Shown: piece after piece, positions 34,547-44,031 of the stretch | How positions within the stretch are numbered: the stretch's first letter is position 1 | Layout of the letters: the number at the start of each line of letters is the position of its first letter | Assembly (NCBI GenBank): GCA_937920345.1 | Contig: CALGVA010000074.1 | Span: forward strand, 34,218-98,217 | Origin: an uncultured Lachnospiraceae bacterium | Lineage (GTDB): Bacteria; Bacillota; Clostridia; Lachnospirales; Lachnospiraceae | Length of the DNA: 64,000 nucleotides | Reading direction: 5' to 3' | Position numbers and translations under genes: made by a program | Notes under the pieces: generated by a model | The model's database searches: none | What the model saw: only the letters and a program-made list of their open reading frames with translations | What the model was told of the DNA's origin: nothing

Positions 34547-34577
34547 CATTCTTATTTATTGAAAGTTCTTCCTCATG

Positions 34578-35645
34578 CTAATACACCATAGCCTTCTCTT
34601 CGCCGTTCAGCACACGCAGTCCGCCCTGCACAAGCGCCAGCAGCTCATCCTCACCCGGATATACCGTCATGGGTGCGATCCAGCCCGCCTGCGCCTTAAG
34701 ACCTTCCACTACGGCTTTATCGTACGCGATCCCGCCGGTCACCACGATCTGGTCAACCTTGCCTTCCAGCACACATGCCATGGAACCGATATCTTTGGAC
34801 ACCTGTCTGATAAACGCATCACGGATTTCTTTAGCCTTGGCATCGCCGTCGTCCACCATCTTATCGACATCACGCATATCGTTGGTGCCGCAGTATGCGT
34901 TGAAACCGCCGCCGCCCACAATCTTCTTGTATACTTCCTTCTCACTGTACTGTCCGGAGAAGCACATCTTAATCAGCGCACCGCTGGGAACAGCGCCTGC
35001 TCTCTCAGGAGAAAAAGCGCCGTCGCCGTCTAATGCATTAAATACATCAATGACCTTGCCTGCCTTGTGAGCGCCTACGGATACGCCGCCTCCCATATGC
35101 ACTACAACTAAATTCAGGGAAGTGTAGTCTTTACCCTGTTCTTTCGCATAGCGCTTCGCTACCGCTTTCTGGTTCAGCGCATGGAACACGCTCGTTCTCG
35201 GAAGTTCCGGCACGCCTGAATAGCGTGAAATCGGCTCCAACTCGTCCACTACGACAGGGTCTACAATATAGGAAGGCACGCCGATGGAATCACCGATTTC
35301 TCTTGCCAGAATGCCGCCCAGATTAGAGGCATGCTGTCCCTGCTTTCCTATTTTCAGGTCCTCCAGCAGATCATCGCTGACCGCATATGTCCCACCCGGA
35401 ATGGGTTTGAGCATACCGCCGCGTCCCACAACCATGTTCAGGGAATTGATATCAAAATCTTTTTCCTTTAAAAGACTGATAATAATGTTCTTGCGGAGGT
35501 CTTTCTGGTCTACGATGGTCGCATACTGTGCAATCTCCTCCGTAGAATGTCTTAAAGTCTCCTCAAAGAGTAGAGTTTCATCCTCAAATACACCGATTTT
35601 CGTGGATGTAGAACCCGGATTAATAATTAAACTTTTGACTGCCAT
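34578..35645 (-). CDS. buk: Butyrate kinase
   Basis: The 355-residue acetate/sugar kinase-fold enzyme converts butyryl phosphate and ADP into butyrate and ATP. Visible features are the phosphate loop INPGSTSTKIGVFEDE at the N terminus, VVHMGGGVSVGAH, and the late IVVTGGIAYD motif. Length matches clostridial Buk. It is encoded 12 bases after phosphate butyryltransferase, the enzyme before it in the pathway, and TTAGGAGGTAAGTGAT gives a strong ribosome site. Together they form a complete butyryl-CoA to butyrate route yielding ATP, an alternative to the butyryl-CoA:acetate CoA-transferase used by many gut butyrate producers. A branched-chain acyl kinase role is possible but less likely. Confidence 0.94.
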   Translation of the reverse strand: MAVKSLIINPGSTSTKIGVFEDETLLFEETLRHSTEEIAQYATIVDQKDLRKNIIISLLKEKDFDINSLNMVVGRGGMLKPIPGGTYAVSDDLLEDLKIGKQGQHASNLGGILAREIGDSIGVPSYIVDPVVVDELEPISRYSGVPELPRTSVFHALNQKAVAKRYAKEQGKDYTSLNLVVVHMGGGVSVGAHKAGKVIDVFNALDGDGAFSPERAGAVPSGALIKMCFSGQYSEKEVYKKIVGGGGFNAYCGTNDMRDVDKMVDDGDAKAKEIRDAFIRQVSKDIGSMACVLEGKVDQIVVTGGIAYDKAVVEGLKAQAGWIAPMTVYPGEDELLALVQGGLRVLNGEEKAMVY

Positions 35646-35657
35646 ATCACTTACCTC

Positions 35658-36578
35658 CTAATTCATCTTAGCCATTGCACCTGCCATAACCGCACCAAGC
35701 GCCAGAGAATTTACCTTCGTTTCAAAATCATCGGAACGGGATGTCAAAATGACTGGAGCCTTCGTGCCGGTCAGGATATTACCGTTCTTAACCTTAGCCG
35801 TATGTACCAGACACTTGTACACCAGATTACCCGCATGAATGTCAGGGAAAAGAAGCACATCGGCATCGCCGACGATCTTTCTGCCCTCTGCGCCCTTATG
35901 TTTCGCTGCTTCCGGATCAATCGCGAGGTCTAAAGAGAGCGGTCCGTCTACAACACAGCCTGTGATCTTACCTTCTTCACACATTTTCGTAAGTTCCTCT
36001 GCATCTACGGTTACAGGCATCTTCGGATTAACAACTTCTACTGCCGCAAGAGGCGCCACCTTCGGATTCGGAATGCCGCACGCATGGCAGACATCAACTG
36101 TATTCTCAATAATATGTACTTTATCTTCCAATGCAGGATATGTCATGAACGCAACGTCTGTCAGGAACAGAAGATGATCAATTCCCTCCACCTCAAATAC
36201 GCACACATGGGATAATGCCTTACCGGTTCTCAGACCCACTTCCTTGTCCAGCACACTCTTTAAGAAAGACTTCGTGTCGATCAGACCCTTCATGTACATG
36301 TCGGCCTTCCCCTGATGAACCAGCTCTACCGCCTTAAGAGCCGCCGTGTAATCATCCTTCTCGTCAATGATCTCAAAACCGCTGATGTCAACATTGTCAG
36401 CCGCGGCTACCTCTTTAATCTTATCCTCATCACCGACCAGAATCGCCTCTGCAATGTTGCGCTCTTTCGCCGCAACCACCGCTTCCAGTACCGCACTGTC
36501 CTGTGCAACTGCAACCGCAACTTTCTTGATACTGCACTCGGATACTTTAGATAACAGATCATCAAAACTCTTACTCAT
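35658..36578 (-). CDS. ptb: Phosphate butyryltransferase
   Basis: The 306-residue protein belongs to the phosphate acetyl/butyryltransferase family and exchanges CoA for phosphate on butyryl-CoA. Typical blocks are AEAILVGDEDKIKEVAA near the N terminus, FLTDVAFMTYPALEDK in the middle and GKITGCVVDGPLSLDLA before the C-terminal VLLFPDIHAGN and KAPVILTSRSD motifs. The size fits Ptb rather than the longer Pta. It is the first gene of the ptb-buk operon, with a consensus-like promoter 54-82 bases upstream and AAAGGAG twelve bases before the ATG. Confidence 0.94.
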   Translation of the reverse strand: MSKSFDDLLSKVSECSIKKVAVAVAQDSAVLEAVVAAKERNIAEAILVGDEDKIKEVAAADNVDISGFEIIDEKDDYTAALKAVELVHQGKADMYMKGLIDTKSFLKSVLDKEVGLRTGKALSHVCVFEVEGIDHLLFLTDVAFMTYPALEDKVHIIENTVDVCHACGIPNPKVAPLAAVEVVNPKMPVTVDAEELTKMCEEGKITGCVVDGPLSLDLAIDPEAAKHKGAEGRKIVGDADVLLFPDIHAGNLVYKCLVHTAKVKNGNILTGTKAPVILTSRSDDFETKVNSLALGAVMAGAMAKMN

Positions 36579-36631
36579 CTCACCATTCCACTCCTTTGTC
36601 TAATTTTCGCTGTGATAATCCCATCGTTAAA

Positions 36632-36660
36632 ATAATAACACTATCAAAAGGAAAAATCAA
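36632..36660 (-). promoter_or_regulatory. Promoter of the ptb-buk operon
   Basis: Minus strand: -35 TTGATT (36655-36660), 17-base spacer, -10 TATTAT (36632-36637). Confidence 0.7.
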
Positions 36661-36691
36661 TTTGTATGGGATGTGTTTCGTAAATTAATCA

Positions 36692-36724
36692 GGCTGCCGC
36701 ATTCGTTCATTCCATGCAGCAGCC
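36692..36724 (-). terminator. Weak hairpin terminator after AICAR transformylase gene
   Basis: GGCTGCTGCAT pairs imperfectly with ATGCGGCAGCC, followed on the minus strand by TGATTAATTT. The T-run is poor, so termination may be partial. Confidence 0.35.
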
Positions 36725-36739
36725 GTCACAAAAATCCTT

Positions 36740-37921
36740 CTAATGATGGAAGAGACGAATCCCCGTAAAGCACATCGTCATTCCATATTTGTTACAGGTC
36801 TCTATCACGTTGTCATCACGCACGGAGCCGCCCGGCTGGGCCACATATTTCACACCGCTCTTATGCGCCCGCTCGATATTGTCGCCGAAGGGGAAGAAAG
36901 CGTCGGAACCCAGCGCAACATCACTCATCTGATCCAGCCATGCCCGCTTCTCTTCTCTCGTAAACACTTCCGGTTTCGCCTGAAAGATCTTCTGCCATGC
37001 GCCTTCCGCCAGCACGTCCATATAATCTTCCCCGATATATAAATCGATAGAATTGTCCCGATCTGCGCGCCCGATACCGTCTACAAACTGCAGACCGAGC
37101 ACTTTGGGAGACTGCCTCAGAAACCAGTTATCCGCCTTGGAGCCTGCCAGTCTGGTGCAGTGGATCCTGGACTGCTGCCCGGCACCGATGCCGATTGCCT
37201 GTCCGCCTTTGACATAGCATACGGAATTGGACTGTGTATACTTCAAAGTAATCATGGCAATCGCCAGATCGATTCTGGCCTGTTCCGGCATATCCTTCGA
37301 TTCCGTCACAATGTTATTAAAAAATGCCTCATCAATCTTAAGTTCATTTCTGCCCTGTTCAAAGCTGATCCCATATACCTGCTTTACCTCAAGCGCTGCC
37401 GGCTCATAATTCTCATCGATCTCAATGACATTATAGCCGCCCTTTTTCTTCGCTTTCAGAATCTCCAGCGCCTCCGGCTCATACCCCGGCGCGATCACAC
37501 CGTCGGACACTTCTCTCTTAATGATCTTAGCGGTCGCCGCATCACAGACATCAGAGAGTGAAATGAAATCGCCGAAAGAACTCATTCTGTCTGCACCTCT
37601 CGCTCTCGCATAAGCGTTTGCCAGCGGTGTGAATTCCATATCCAGATCATCCACCCAGTAGATTTTCTTCTCCACATCCGTAAGCGGCAGCCCCACCGCC
37701 GCCCCCGCGGGAGATACATGCTTAAAAGACGTAGCCGCCGGAAGCCCGGTCGCTTTCTTCAATTCCTTTACCAGCTGCCATCCGTTAAAAGCATCCAGAA
37801 AATTAATATATCCCGGCTTCCCGTTCAGCACCCTGATCGGCAGTTCACTCCCGTCCGCCATAAAAATACGCGACGGCTTCTGATTCGGGTTACAGCCATA
37901 TTTCAATTCCAATTCATTCAT
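36740..37921 (-). CDS. Stand-alone AICAR formyltransferase (PurH C-terminal domain equivalent)
   Basis: The 393-residue protein transfers a formyl group from 10-formyl-THF to AICAR in purine synthesis. It is the transformylase half of PurH only. The catalytic Lys-His region ATSFKHVSPAG, SFGDFISLSD and IGIGAGQQSRIHCTRLAG are present, while the N-terminal MGS-like cyclohydrolase domain is absent. That missing step is supplied by the PurO-type gene just upstream. The size is that of known single-domain enzymes, so this is not a truncation. AAAGGAGAG eight bases before the ATG sets the start; the frame to 38116 is spurious because it reads through the two-hairpin element. Confidence 0.93.
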   Translation of the reverse strand: MNELELKYGCNPNQKPSRIFMADGSELPIRVLNGKPGYINFLDAFNGWQLVKELKKATGLPAATSFKHVSPAGAAVGLPLTDVEKKIYWVDDLDMEFTPLANAYARARGADRMSSFGDFISLSDVCDAATAKIIKREVSDGVIAPGYEPEALEILKAKKKGGYNVIEIDENYEPAALEVKQVYGISFEQGRNELKIDEAFFNNIVTESKDMPEQARIDLAIAMITLKYTQSNSVCYVKGGQAIGIGAGQQSRIHCTRLAGSKADNWFLRQSPKVLGLQFVDGIGRADRDNSIDLYIGEDYMDVLAEGAWQKIFQAKPEVFTREEKRAWLDQMSDVALGSDAFFPFGDNIERAHKSGVKYVAQPGGSVRDDNVIETCNKYGMTMCFTGIRLFHH

Positions 37922-37948
37922 ACTTTTCTCTCCTTTTAATATGCTGCG

Positions 37949-38033
37949 GGAAGAATGCGCATTTTGCATTCTTCCATACATGATTTCGTTGTTCTTAGAC
38001 TGCGTGTTTTGCAGTCTTAATACAACTTCATGT
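37949..38033 (-). repeat. Two-hairpin intergenic element, copy 2 (purO-AICAR transformylase)
   Basis: Hairpin A is GGAAGAATGC / GCATTCTTCC (37949-37975). Hairpin B runs from ACATGA to TCATGT (37978-38033) with inner AGACTGC / GCAGTCT. It overlaps the purO stop codon. Hairpin B is nearly the same as that of copy 1, about 6.4 kb away. Confidence 0.7.
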
Positions 38034-38741
38034 ATTTTTGTTGATGATCCGTGTCTCATACTTCCCGCTCCCGATCTCAATAAAGCGCACGAAAAGCGAC
38101 ACCTTATTCTCCTCATTCAGATTCTCCCAGATCATATTCGTGAATGTATCGATATCCCCCTCGATTCCCACCAGCGTGGGCTCTCCTTCGAAGCTGGGAA
38201 GCGGATTCCCGTCCCCCATATAAGTATGGATAAAATGTCCTTCGCCTGCCGCCGGATTCTCATACGCAAACGTATATCTGTTGCAGGAAGAAGGATCTCC
38301 GTTATTGCTCTTCAGAATAGACATGGCATAATTGTAACTGCCGTTCTCCAGATGCATGATTCCGGAAATGCGTGGAGTATAGTTAGGCCCGTCAGGCTCA
38401 AATTCTCTGGTGCGGAGCGACTGTTCAAAGGTCTGCTGCTGATCCATCAGTTCATAGATCGTATCCGTCTGGTCGCCGTTGGTCACGATCGTCTTATTGC
38501 CCAGCACTCTGACCGGTGCATAGATGATCAGGCTGGGATCTTCCAGTTTGGAAGGGTCAAACGCCTGCGTGCGGATTCCCTCTCCGTCCTCCACAAAAAT
38601 ACGGTTTCTGCTGTTGGAGCTTCTGCCCATGATAAAATATGCCGTCACCGCATATTTGCCGTCCGGAGACTTGCCGATCACGATACCTCTGCCGGGATAA
38701 GCGTTTCCTGCAAGCTCCTGTGCCAATGATTTCTTTTCCAT
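38028..38741 (-). CDS. purO: PurO-type IMP cyclohydrolase
   Basis: The 237-residue protein belongs to the IMP cyclohydrolase family first described in archaea as PurO, which closes the ring of FAICAR to IMP. Recognisable blocks are AYPGRGIVIG at the N terminus, VTAYFIMGRSSNSRNR, GPNYTPRISG in the middle and a late GEGHFIHTYMGDG. Lachnospiraceae often pair this enzyme with a single-domain AICAR transformylase, as here, instead of PurH. GAGGAG four bases before the ATG at 38741 supports the start. It lies between a GGDEF-EAL gene and the transformylase gene on one strand, with guaB beyond, so the last steps to IMP and on to XMP are clustered. Confidence 0.88.
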   Translation of the reverse strand: MEKKSLAQELAGNAYPGRGIVIGKSPDGKYAVTAYFIMGRSSNSRNRIFVEDGEGIRTQAFDPSKLEDPSLIIYAPVRVLGNKTIVTNGDQTDTIYELMDQQQTFEQSLRTREFEPDGPNYTPRISGIMHLENGSYNYAMSILKSNNGDPSSCNRYTFAYENPAAGEGHFIHTYMGDGNPLPSFEGEPTLVGIEGDIDTFTNMIWENLNEENKVSLFVRFIEIGSGKYETRIINKNT

Positions 38742-38779
38742 GCTCTCCTCATTTCTACGCATTATCATGCGATTTTCTC

Positions 38780-41587
38780 TTATTTTTTGCGGTTACCTCT
38801 TGTCCGTTTCCCGTTTTTACGCGGCTGATGGCCCGTGGCATTTCCATGACGCTGTGCCTTCTGTCTTTCAGTCATATCCCTGTCTGCTTCTCCTGCCCGG
38901 CTTTCGGCCTCATCTGTGCGCTTTTCACCTTTGCTGCCATCCGCAAGGCGCTTATCGTCGTCCACATACTTCTCCTCAAACGCCGCCCGCGGCATCGGTT
39001 TGTCAAAATAATAGCCCTGTATCATCCTGACCTTCATGCCCTCCAGTACTTTATACTGCTGCTCGGTCTCGATGCCCTCCACACAGATCGAAACGTCAAT
39101 GGCATCCGCCAGATCCGACACCATCTTAATAAACGACTTTGAGTAGGTATCCTCCGCCAGATCCCTGACAAAGCTCTGATCCACCTTGATCACATCAAAA
39201 GGCAGTTCCCGGATATGGCTGAGCGAAGAATAACCCGTCCCGAAATCATCCAGTGCGATCCGTACGCCCAGTTCCTTGATCTGCGCCAGAATCTCCTTCA
39301 TACGTTCCAGATCGTTGATGGCAAGCCCTTCCGTCACCTCCAGCGTCAGATTATGCGGATTAATCCCCGTCTCATGTACGATATCCGAAACGGTTTTAAC
39401 AATATCCGGCTGCAGGAGCTGCACAACGGAGAGATTGACATTGACTTTATAACCCGGATGTCCGTTATCATTCCAGGTCCTGCATGCCCGGCAGGCTTCC
39501 GCCAGCACATGACTGCCGATCGGATTGATCAGTCCCAGATACTCCGCAAGCGGTATGAAATCCGCCGGTGACATAAATCCCATCTCCACACTGTTCCAGC
39601 GAATCAATGCTTCCGCTCCCGTGCAGATATTATTTTCCTGAATATCAATAATCGGCTGATAGTACACCTCAAATTCCCTACAGCCGTCGGTCGCGGCGTC
39701 ACGCATGTTTTTCTCCATGTCCAGACGTTTATCGGAATCACTCTTAATCGTGTTATCATAGACCGCCACCCGGTTCTTCCCGGATCTCTTGGCCTCATAC
39801 ATGGCAATATCGGCTTTCCGGATCAGTTCCTGTACACCCTCTCCCTCCGTGGGAAAATGTACGATTCCCATGCTCATGGTGCAATAGTAATCGGCATTCT
39901 TGAGAAACCATGGCCTTCCGAAGATCGCTTTGACACCCTCCACGATCTGATCGAGCATACCATACTGTTCGGGCGGCACAATAATGACAAACTCGTCTCC
40001 GCCCATGCGGTAGCAGGAGTTTTGAATCCCCTGGACATTCCGCATACCATGCGCAATAGATTTCAGCAAAACGTCACCATACTGATGTCCCAGACTGTCA
40101 TTGATATGTTTGAAATCATCCAGATCCAGATACAGCACGGCGCCTTCCCTGTCCATGTTCTTCGCCGCATCCACATATTTTGCCAGATCACGCTCACAGC
40201 ACGCCCTGTTAAACAGCCCGGTCAGGAAATCCGTGTACGCCTGCCGCTCAATCTTTCTCTGATACATTTTCTTCTCGGTCACATCATAGATCGAACACAT
40301 GAGTACCTGTCTGCCGTCCACCCATGTAATAATTTTATAGAAAAGGTCGTACCAGTTACCCTTTTCCTCCATGCAGACTTCCACGCTGCCCTCTTCTCTT
40401 CCCTGCGGTATTCCGGATTCAAAAATCCCGGCCAGCGTGTTGTTCTCTATTTCTTCCTGAAAATGATTCCTGAGCCCTCTGTTTACAAAAAGAATCCTGC
40501 CGCTCTCCCGGTCCCTGACATAAATGGAGCTGCCTACGTTATTCAGAACTTCCTCAAGCGCCGCATAGGAACCCGCCAGAGAGTTCTTCTGCAGCCGCTT
40601 GGTCAGAATACTCTGCAGCACTTTGGCGGAATCGCTCAGGAACTTGATCTCCTCCACATTCCAGCTATGCGGACGCTGTCTGACCTCGAAGCACGCATAC
40701 ATGCTGATGCGATCCTTTAAAATAATCGGCATAGCCGCAAATGCACTGATTCCGGCCTTGCGCAGATCCGCACCGTAATTCTCCGTCCCCGCACCCGCGG
40801 AGAGCACCAGCGGTTTCTCCCGATATAAATATGACGGCCGGGGCTGATTTCTCGTCTGATCAAACCCGGACAACACACCTTCGGCACACCACTCCGCAAT
40901 CACGTCCATGCGATCCGCACCAGCCTCATGCAAAGAACATAAATACGCACTGTCTATCCCGAGAAATCCGCCGATAATCGCAAGAATATCGTTCATAATT
41001 CCTTCGATGGGCGCATCACTGTCCAGCATCTGCACAATCTGCGTCGTAGCAGCCGTCCGTTTGAGCACATCCTCCATTTCCTGCCTGGAATACTGGCTCC
41101 TCCGGCTCTCCGCCTTCGCCTCTTCCGCCAACAGCTTATCGCCCACCATATGTCTGCTAAACTCACGCAGCAAATCCAGCGCAAGACTGAACCGCCGCTC
41201 CGTCGTCTGATAGCCGAATCCCTGTGCAAACGCACGCCCTTCCGGTGACTGCGCATCAGACAGAACGCCGTATACAAACCACGCCAGAACCGTCTTCCGC
41301 TCTTCCTTCACACACACAACCGCATAGACTAACGCATCACTCTCTGTCTCCTCAATCGCCTGATCCTCCAGACTGCTTTCCGATACCCTGTGTAAAAGCG
41401 AGAGCAGTTTGTCCTTCGGTATCTGTCTGGTCAGTTTCTCTCTGTCCTGCTCATTTCCTGACACCGTTGTCAGTTCTGTGCCGTCACGATCCACGCAGAA
41501 TGCATAAACCCCTGTCGCTGCGCAAAATTCGTTCTGTATTTTCTGTAATTCTCTGCGGTCTAAGATTGTGTGATATAAACCGTCCAT
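38780..41587 (-). CDS. PocR/GAF/PAS-GGDEF-EAL cyclic di-GMP signalling protein
   Basis: The 935-residue cytosolic protein starts with a PocR-like ligand domain (about 1-150: LQKIQNEFCAATGVYAF), then a GAF domain (about 175-330), a PAS-like segment (about 345-445), a GGDEF domain (about 455-620) with intact MGGDEF and an EAL domain (about 635-885) with intact GAEALIRW, and ends in a charged low-complexity tail. Both catalytic motifs are complete, so it could make and break c-di-GMP; in such hybrids one side usually dominates under sensor control. GGGGAG six bases before the ATG sets the start. It is encoded between guaB and purO, tying a GTP-using enzyme to guanine nucleotide synthesis. Confidence 0.92.
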   Translation of the reverse strand: MDGLYHTILDRRELQKIQNEFCAATGVYAFCVDRDGTELTTVSGNEQDREKLTRQIPKDKLLSLLHRVSESSLEDQAIEETESDALVYAVVCVKEERKTVLAWFVYGVLSDAQSPEGRAFAQGFGYQTTERRFSLALDLLREFSRHMVGDKLLAEEAKAESRRSQYSRQEMEDVLKRTAATTQIVQMLDSDAPIEGIMNDILAIIGGFLGIDSAYLCSLHEAGADRMDVIAEWCAEGVLSGFDQTRNQPRPSYLYREKPLVLSAGAGTENYGADLRKAGISAFAAMPIILKDRISMYACFEVRQRPHSWNVEEIKFLSDSAKVLQSILTKRLQKNSLAGSYAALEEVLNNVGSSIYVRDRESGRILFVNRGLRNHFQEEIENNTLAGIFESGIPQGREEGSVEVCMEEKGNWYDLFYKIITWVDGRQVLMCSIYDVTEKKMYQRKIERQAYTDFLTGLFNRACCERDLAKYVDAAKNMDREGAVLYLDLDDFKHINDSLGHQYGDVLLKSIAHGMRNVQGIQNSCYRMGGDEFVIIVPPEQYGMLDQIVEGVKAIFGRPWFLKNADYYCTMSMGIVHFPTEGEGVQELIRKADIAMYEAKRSGKNRVAVYDNTIKSDSDKRLDMEKNMRDAATDGCREFEVYYQPIIDIQENNICTGAEALIRWNSVEMGFMSPADFIPLAEYLGLINPIGSHVLAEACRACRTWNDNGHPGYKVNVNLSVVQLLQPDIVKTVSDIVHETGINPHNLTLEVTEGLAINDLERMKEILAQIKELGVRIALDDFGTGYSSLSHIRELPFDVIKVDQSFVRDLAEDTYSKSFIKMVSDLADAIDVSICVEGIETEQQYKVLEGMKVRMIQGYYFDKPMPRAAFEEKYVDDDKRLADGSKGEKRTDEAESRAGEADRDMTERQKAQRHGNATGHQPRKNGKRTRGNRKK

Positions 41588-41673
41588 TTGGAACTCCCCT
41601 TGTCTCCCCGTCCGTGATAACCGCATGCGCTTTCTGTCGTCTCAGCATACGTAATCCACCGCCCGCTGCCTCG

Positions 41674-43128
41674 TTACTCATCCACGGAATAATTCGGCGC
41701 CTCTTTGGTGATATGAATATCGTGCGGATGGCTCTCTTTGAGAGATGCCGCGGAGATTTTAACAAATCTGCCGTTCTGCTTCAACTCCTCGATCGTGGAA
41801 GTACCGCAGTAACCCATACCGGATCTTAAACCGCCCATCAGCTGGAATACCGTGTCCTCCACCGAACCCTTATACGCAACCCGTCCTTCTACGCCTTCCG
41901 GCACCAGTTTCTTGGCGTCAGACTGGAAATAGCGGTCCTTACTGCCGTTCTCCATAGCCGCAATAGAACCCATGCCGCGGTATACCTTATATTTTCTTCC
42001 CTGATAAAGTTCGTATGTGCCGGGACTCTCTTCACAGCCCGCGAACATGCTGCCCATCATACACACATTACCGCCCGCCGCGATCGCTTTGGTCATATCG
42101 CCGGAATACTTGATGCCGCCGTCCGCAATGATCGGAATGCCATACTCTTTCGCCACGGAATAAGCATCCATGATCGCGCTGATCTGGGGCACACCGATAC
42201 CCGCCACCACACGCGTGGTACAGATGGAACCGGGACCGATACCGACCTTTACCGCATCCGCGCCGGCTTCGATCAGTGCTCTGGTACCTTCTCCGGTAGC
42301 CACATTGCCGGCAATCACCTGCAGATCCGGGAATTTCTCCTTGATCATCCGCAGGCAGTGCAGTACATTCTCGGAATGTCCATGGGCGCTGTCCAGAACG
42401 ATCACATCCACCTTGGCATTCACAAGCGCCTCGACTCTCTCCAGCACGTTTGCCGTAATGCCCACGCCCGCGCCGCACAGCAGTCTGCCCTGACTGTCCT
42501 TGGCAGATAACGGATATTTGATCGTCTTCTCAATATCTTTAATGGTGATCAGACCGGCCAGATTATAATCATCATCCACAATCGGAAGTTTCTCTTTTCT
42601 TGCCTTCGCGAGAATCTGCTTTGCCTCCTCCAGCGTAATTCCCACTTTCGCGGTGATCAGGCCTTCTGATGTCATGGATTCTTTAATTTTCTTTGTGAAA
42701 TCAGTTTCGAATTTTAAGTCACGATTGGTTATGATACCGACTAACTTCCTGCCCTCCGTAATCGGAACACCGGAAATCCTGAATTTAGCCATGAGTGCAT
42801 CCGCATCGGCTAATGTATGATCCGGAGTCAATGAGAATGGATCTGTTATGACGCCGTTTTCTGAACGTTTGACCTTATCAACTTCTTCCGCCTGCGCTTC
42901 TATAGACATATTCTTATGAATGATGCCGATACCGCCCTGCCTCGCCATTGCGATCGCCATTCGGTGTTCGGTCACGGTGTCCATACCCGCACTCATCATC
43001 GGAATATTCAGTTTGATCTTCTTTGTTAGCCATGTGGTTAAATCCACCTGATTCGGAATCACCTTCGAATAGCTCGGCACCAGCAGTACATCGTCAAAAG
43101 TGATCCCTTCTCCAATAATCTGACCCAT
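41674..43128 (-). CDS. guaB: Inosine-5'-monophosphate dehydrogenase
   Basis: The 484-residue enzyme oxidises IMP to XMP with NAD, the committed step to GMP. The order is the IMPDH barrel, a paired CBS insert (about 95-205) and the rest of the barrel, with the catalytic cysteine in GPGSICTTRVV, the IMP-binding IADGGIKYSGD and the flap MGSIAAMENGS. The start MGQIIGEGITFDDVLL is typical, with AGGAGGAGAAAAG just before the ATG. No purine riboswitch is visible upstream; a terminator hairpin of the preceding gene is at 43196-43239. It is followed by the GGDEF-EAL gene after 86 bases. Confidence 0.96.
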   Translation of the reverse strand: MGQIIGEGITFDDVLLVPSYSKVIPNQVDLTTWLTKKIKLNIPMMSAGMDTVTEHRMAIAMARQGGIGIIHKNMSIEAQAEEVDKVKRSENGVITDPFSLTPDHTLADADALMAKFRISGVPITEGRKLVGIITNRDLKFETDFTKKIKESMTSEGLITAKVGITLEEAKQILAKARKEKLPIVDDDYNLAGLITIKDIEKTIKYPLSAKDSQGRLLCGAGVGITANVLERVEALVNAKVDVIVLDSAHGHSENVLHCLRMIKEKFPDLQVIAGNVATGEGTRALIEAGADAVKVGIGPGSICTTRVVAGIGVPQISAIMDAYSVAKEYGIPIIADGGIKYSGDMTKAIAAGGNVCMMGSMFAGCEESPGTYELYQGRKYKVYRGMGSIAAMENGSKDRYFQSDAKKLVPEGVEGRVAYKGSVEDTVFQLMGGLRSGMGYCGTSTIEELKQNGRFVKISAASLKESHPHDIHITKEAPNYSVDE

Positions 43129-43195
43129 CTTTTCTCCTCCTGTGTTGTGAATGTTGATTCGTAGTTCTTAAGGACCGTTCAGTTCCTTATTTTAT

Positions 43196-43239
43196 GTAAA
43201 GAATACTGCCAGCATAATAACTGACAGTATTTCCTTTAC
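43196..43239 (-). terminator. Rho-independent terminator before guaB
   Basis: On the minus strand GTAAAGGAAATACTGTCAG pairs with CTGGCAGTATTCTTTAC around TTATTATG. It lies just after the small membrane protein gene. The T-run is weak. Confidence 0.6.
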
Positions 43240-43251
43240 GCATACTATTCT

Positions 43252-43746
43252 TTAATCTGTAAATACTTTACGCGGTGCAATGCTTTGAACAGCCTTGATC
43301 ATTTCTTCATTCGGCTCCAGAATGATCTTCGTGTCTCCGTTCCAGACCATCATATATCTGCGCTCCGGCTGTGCAGCGACGCGCGAACTGTAATCCGCCG
43401 TTTTGAGTTCACGGTTTCTGTAAGAATCCAGTCTGTGAGAATTGAGCGGTGCCAGGATTTCCATCTGATCGATGCCATAAGTGCCGACCTTCTTTCTCCT
43501 GCTTTTCGCCATGACCTTATCCACACTGATCTCTCTGTCCAGATACAGATACTCATACTCAAGATTCGCGTTCATCGTCACAAAATATGCCGCTATACCG
43601 GTAACAACCGCAATCAGCAGTCCGGGAATAAACATCACGCCGAGTAAACCGAAGACCACCGTCAGCATAATCAAAAGCATTTTCAAAAAACTCATGACCG
43701 GTGAGGATTTCCTTGCCACCAGACATTCCACATATGTTTCGCTCAT
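43252..43746 (-). CDS. Small membrane protein of unknown function (DUF6106-like)
   Basis: The 164-residue protein has two adjacent TM helices (about 20-38 and 42-58), then a soluble domain with EYEYLYLDREISVDKVMAKS and a basic RRKK patch, and a final IILEPNEEMIKAVQ. It resembles a conserved Lachnospiraceae family that I recall as DUF6106; the name is tentative and no function is known. The hydrophobic hairpin plus a PH-like beta-rich tail would suit a bacterial PH-type membrane protein. GGAGGAAAT precedes the ATG. Confidence 0.7.
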   Translation of the reverse strand: MSETYVECLVARKSSPVMSFLKMLLIMLTVVFGLLGVMFIPGLLIAVVTGIAAYFVTMNANLEYEYLYLDREISVDKVMAKSRRKKVGTYGIDQMEILAPLNSHRLDSYRNRELKTADYSSRVAAQPERRYMMVWNGDTKIILEPNEEMIKAVQSIAPRKVFTD

Positions 43747-43940
43747 ATTTCCTCCGTTCTAAGACACCGCTTCAAAAGTCGATATTCCACCACGAAAATA
43801 TAAAATTATCATATAACAAACCCGGGGAATTTTCAAGCAATAGGTTCAACTGAAATAAATCTTTATGAAAATTTCTTCCGATAACGGAGAAATCCGGTAA
43901 ATATTTATGAAATTTTCACACAAAGACAATAATTCATTCA

Positions 43941-43969
43941 TTGACATCGCATTTTAAAATATATATTAT
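43941..43969 (+). promoter_or_regulatory. Promoter of the 44032-44844 gene
   Basis: -35 TTGACA (43941-43946), 17-base spacer, -10 TATTAT (43964-43969). Confidence 0.8.
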
Positions 43970-44031
43970 GAAAGAAACCGGCGACCGCACGGATGCGGCA
44001 CCGGAATGGAATGGAGTGAAATATAGTAATT

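Noticed and set aside
36740..37921. Truncated PurH
   Set aside because: The single-domain length is normal for stand-alone AICAR transformylase, and a PurO-type cyclohydrolase is encoded next to it.
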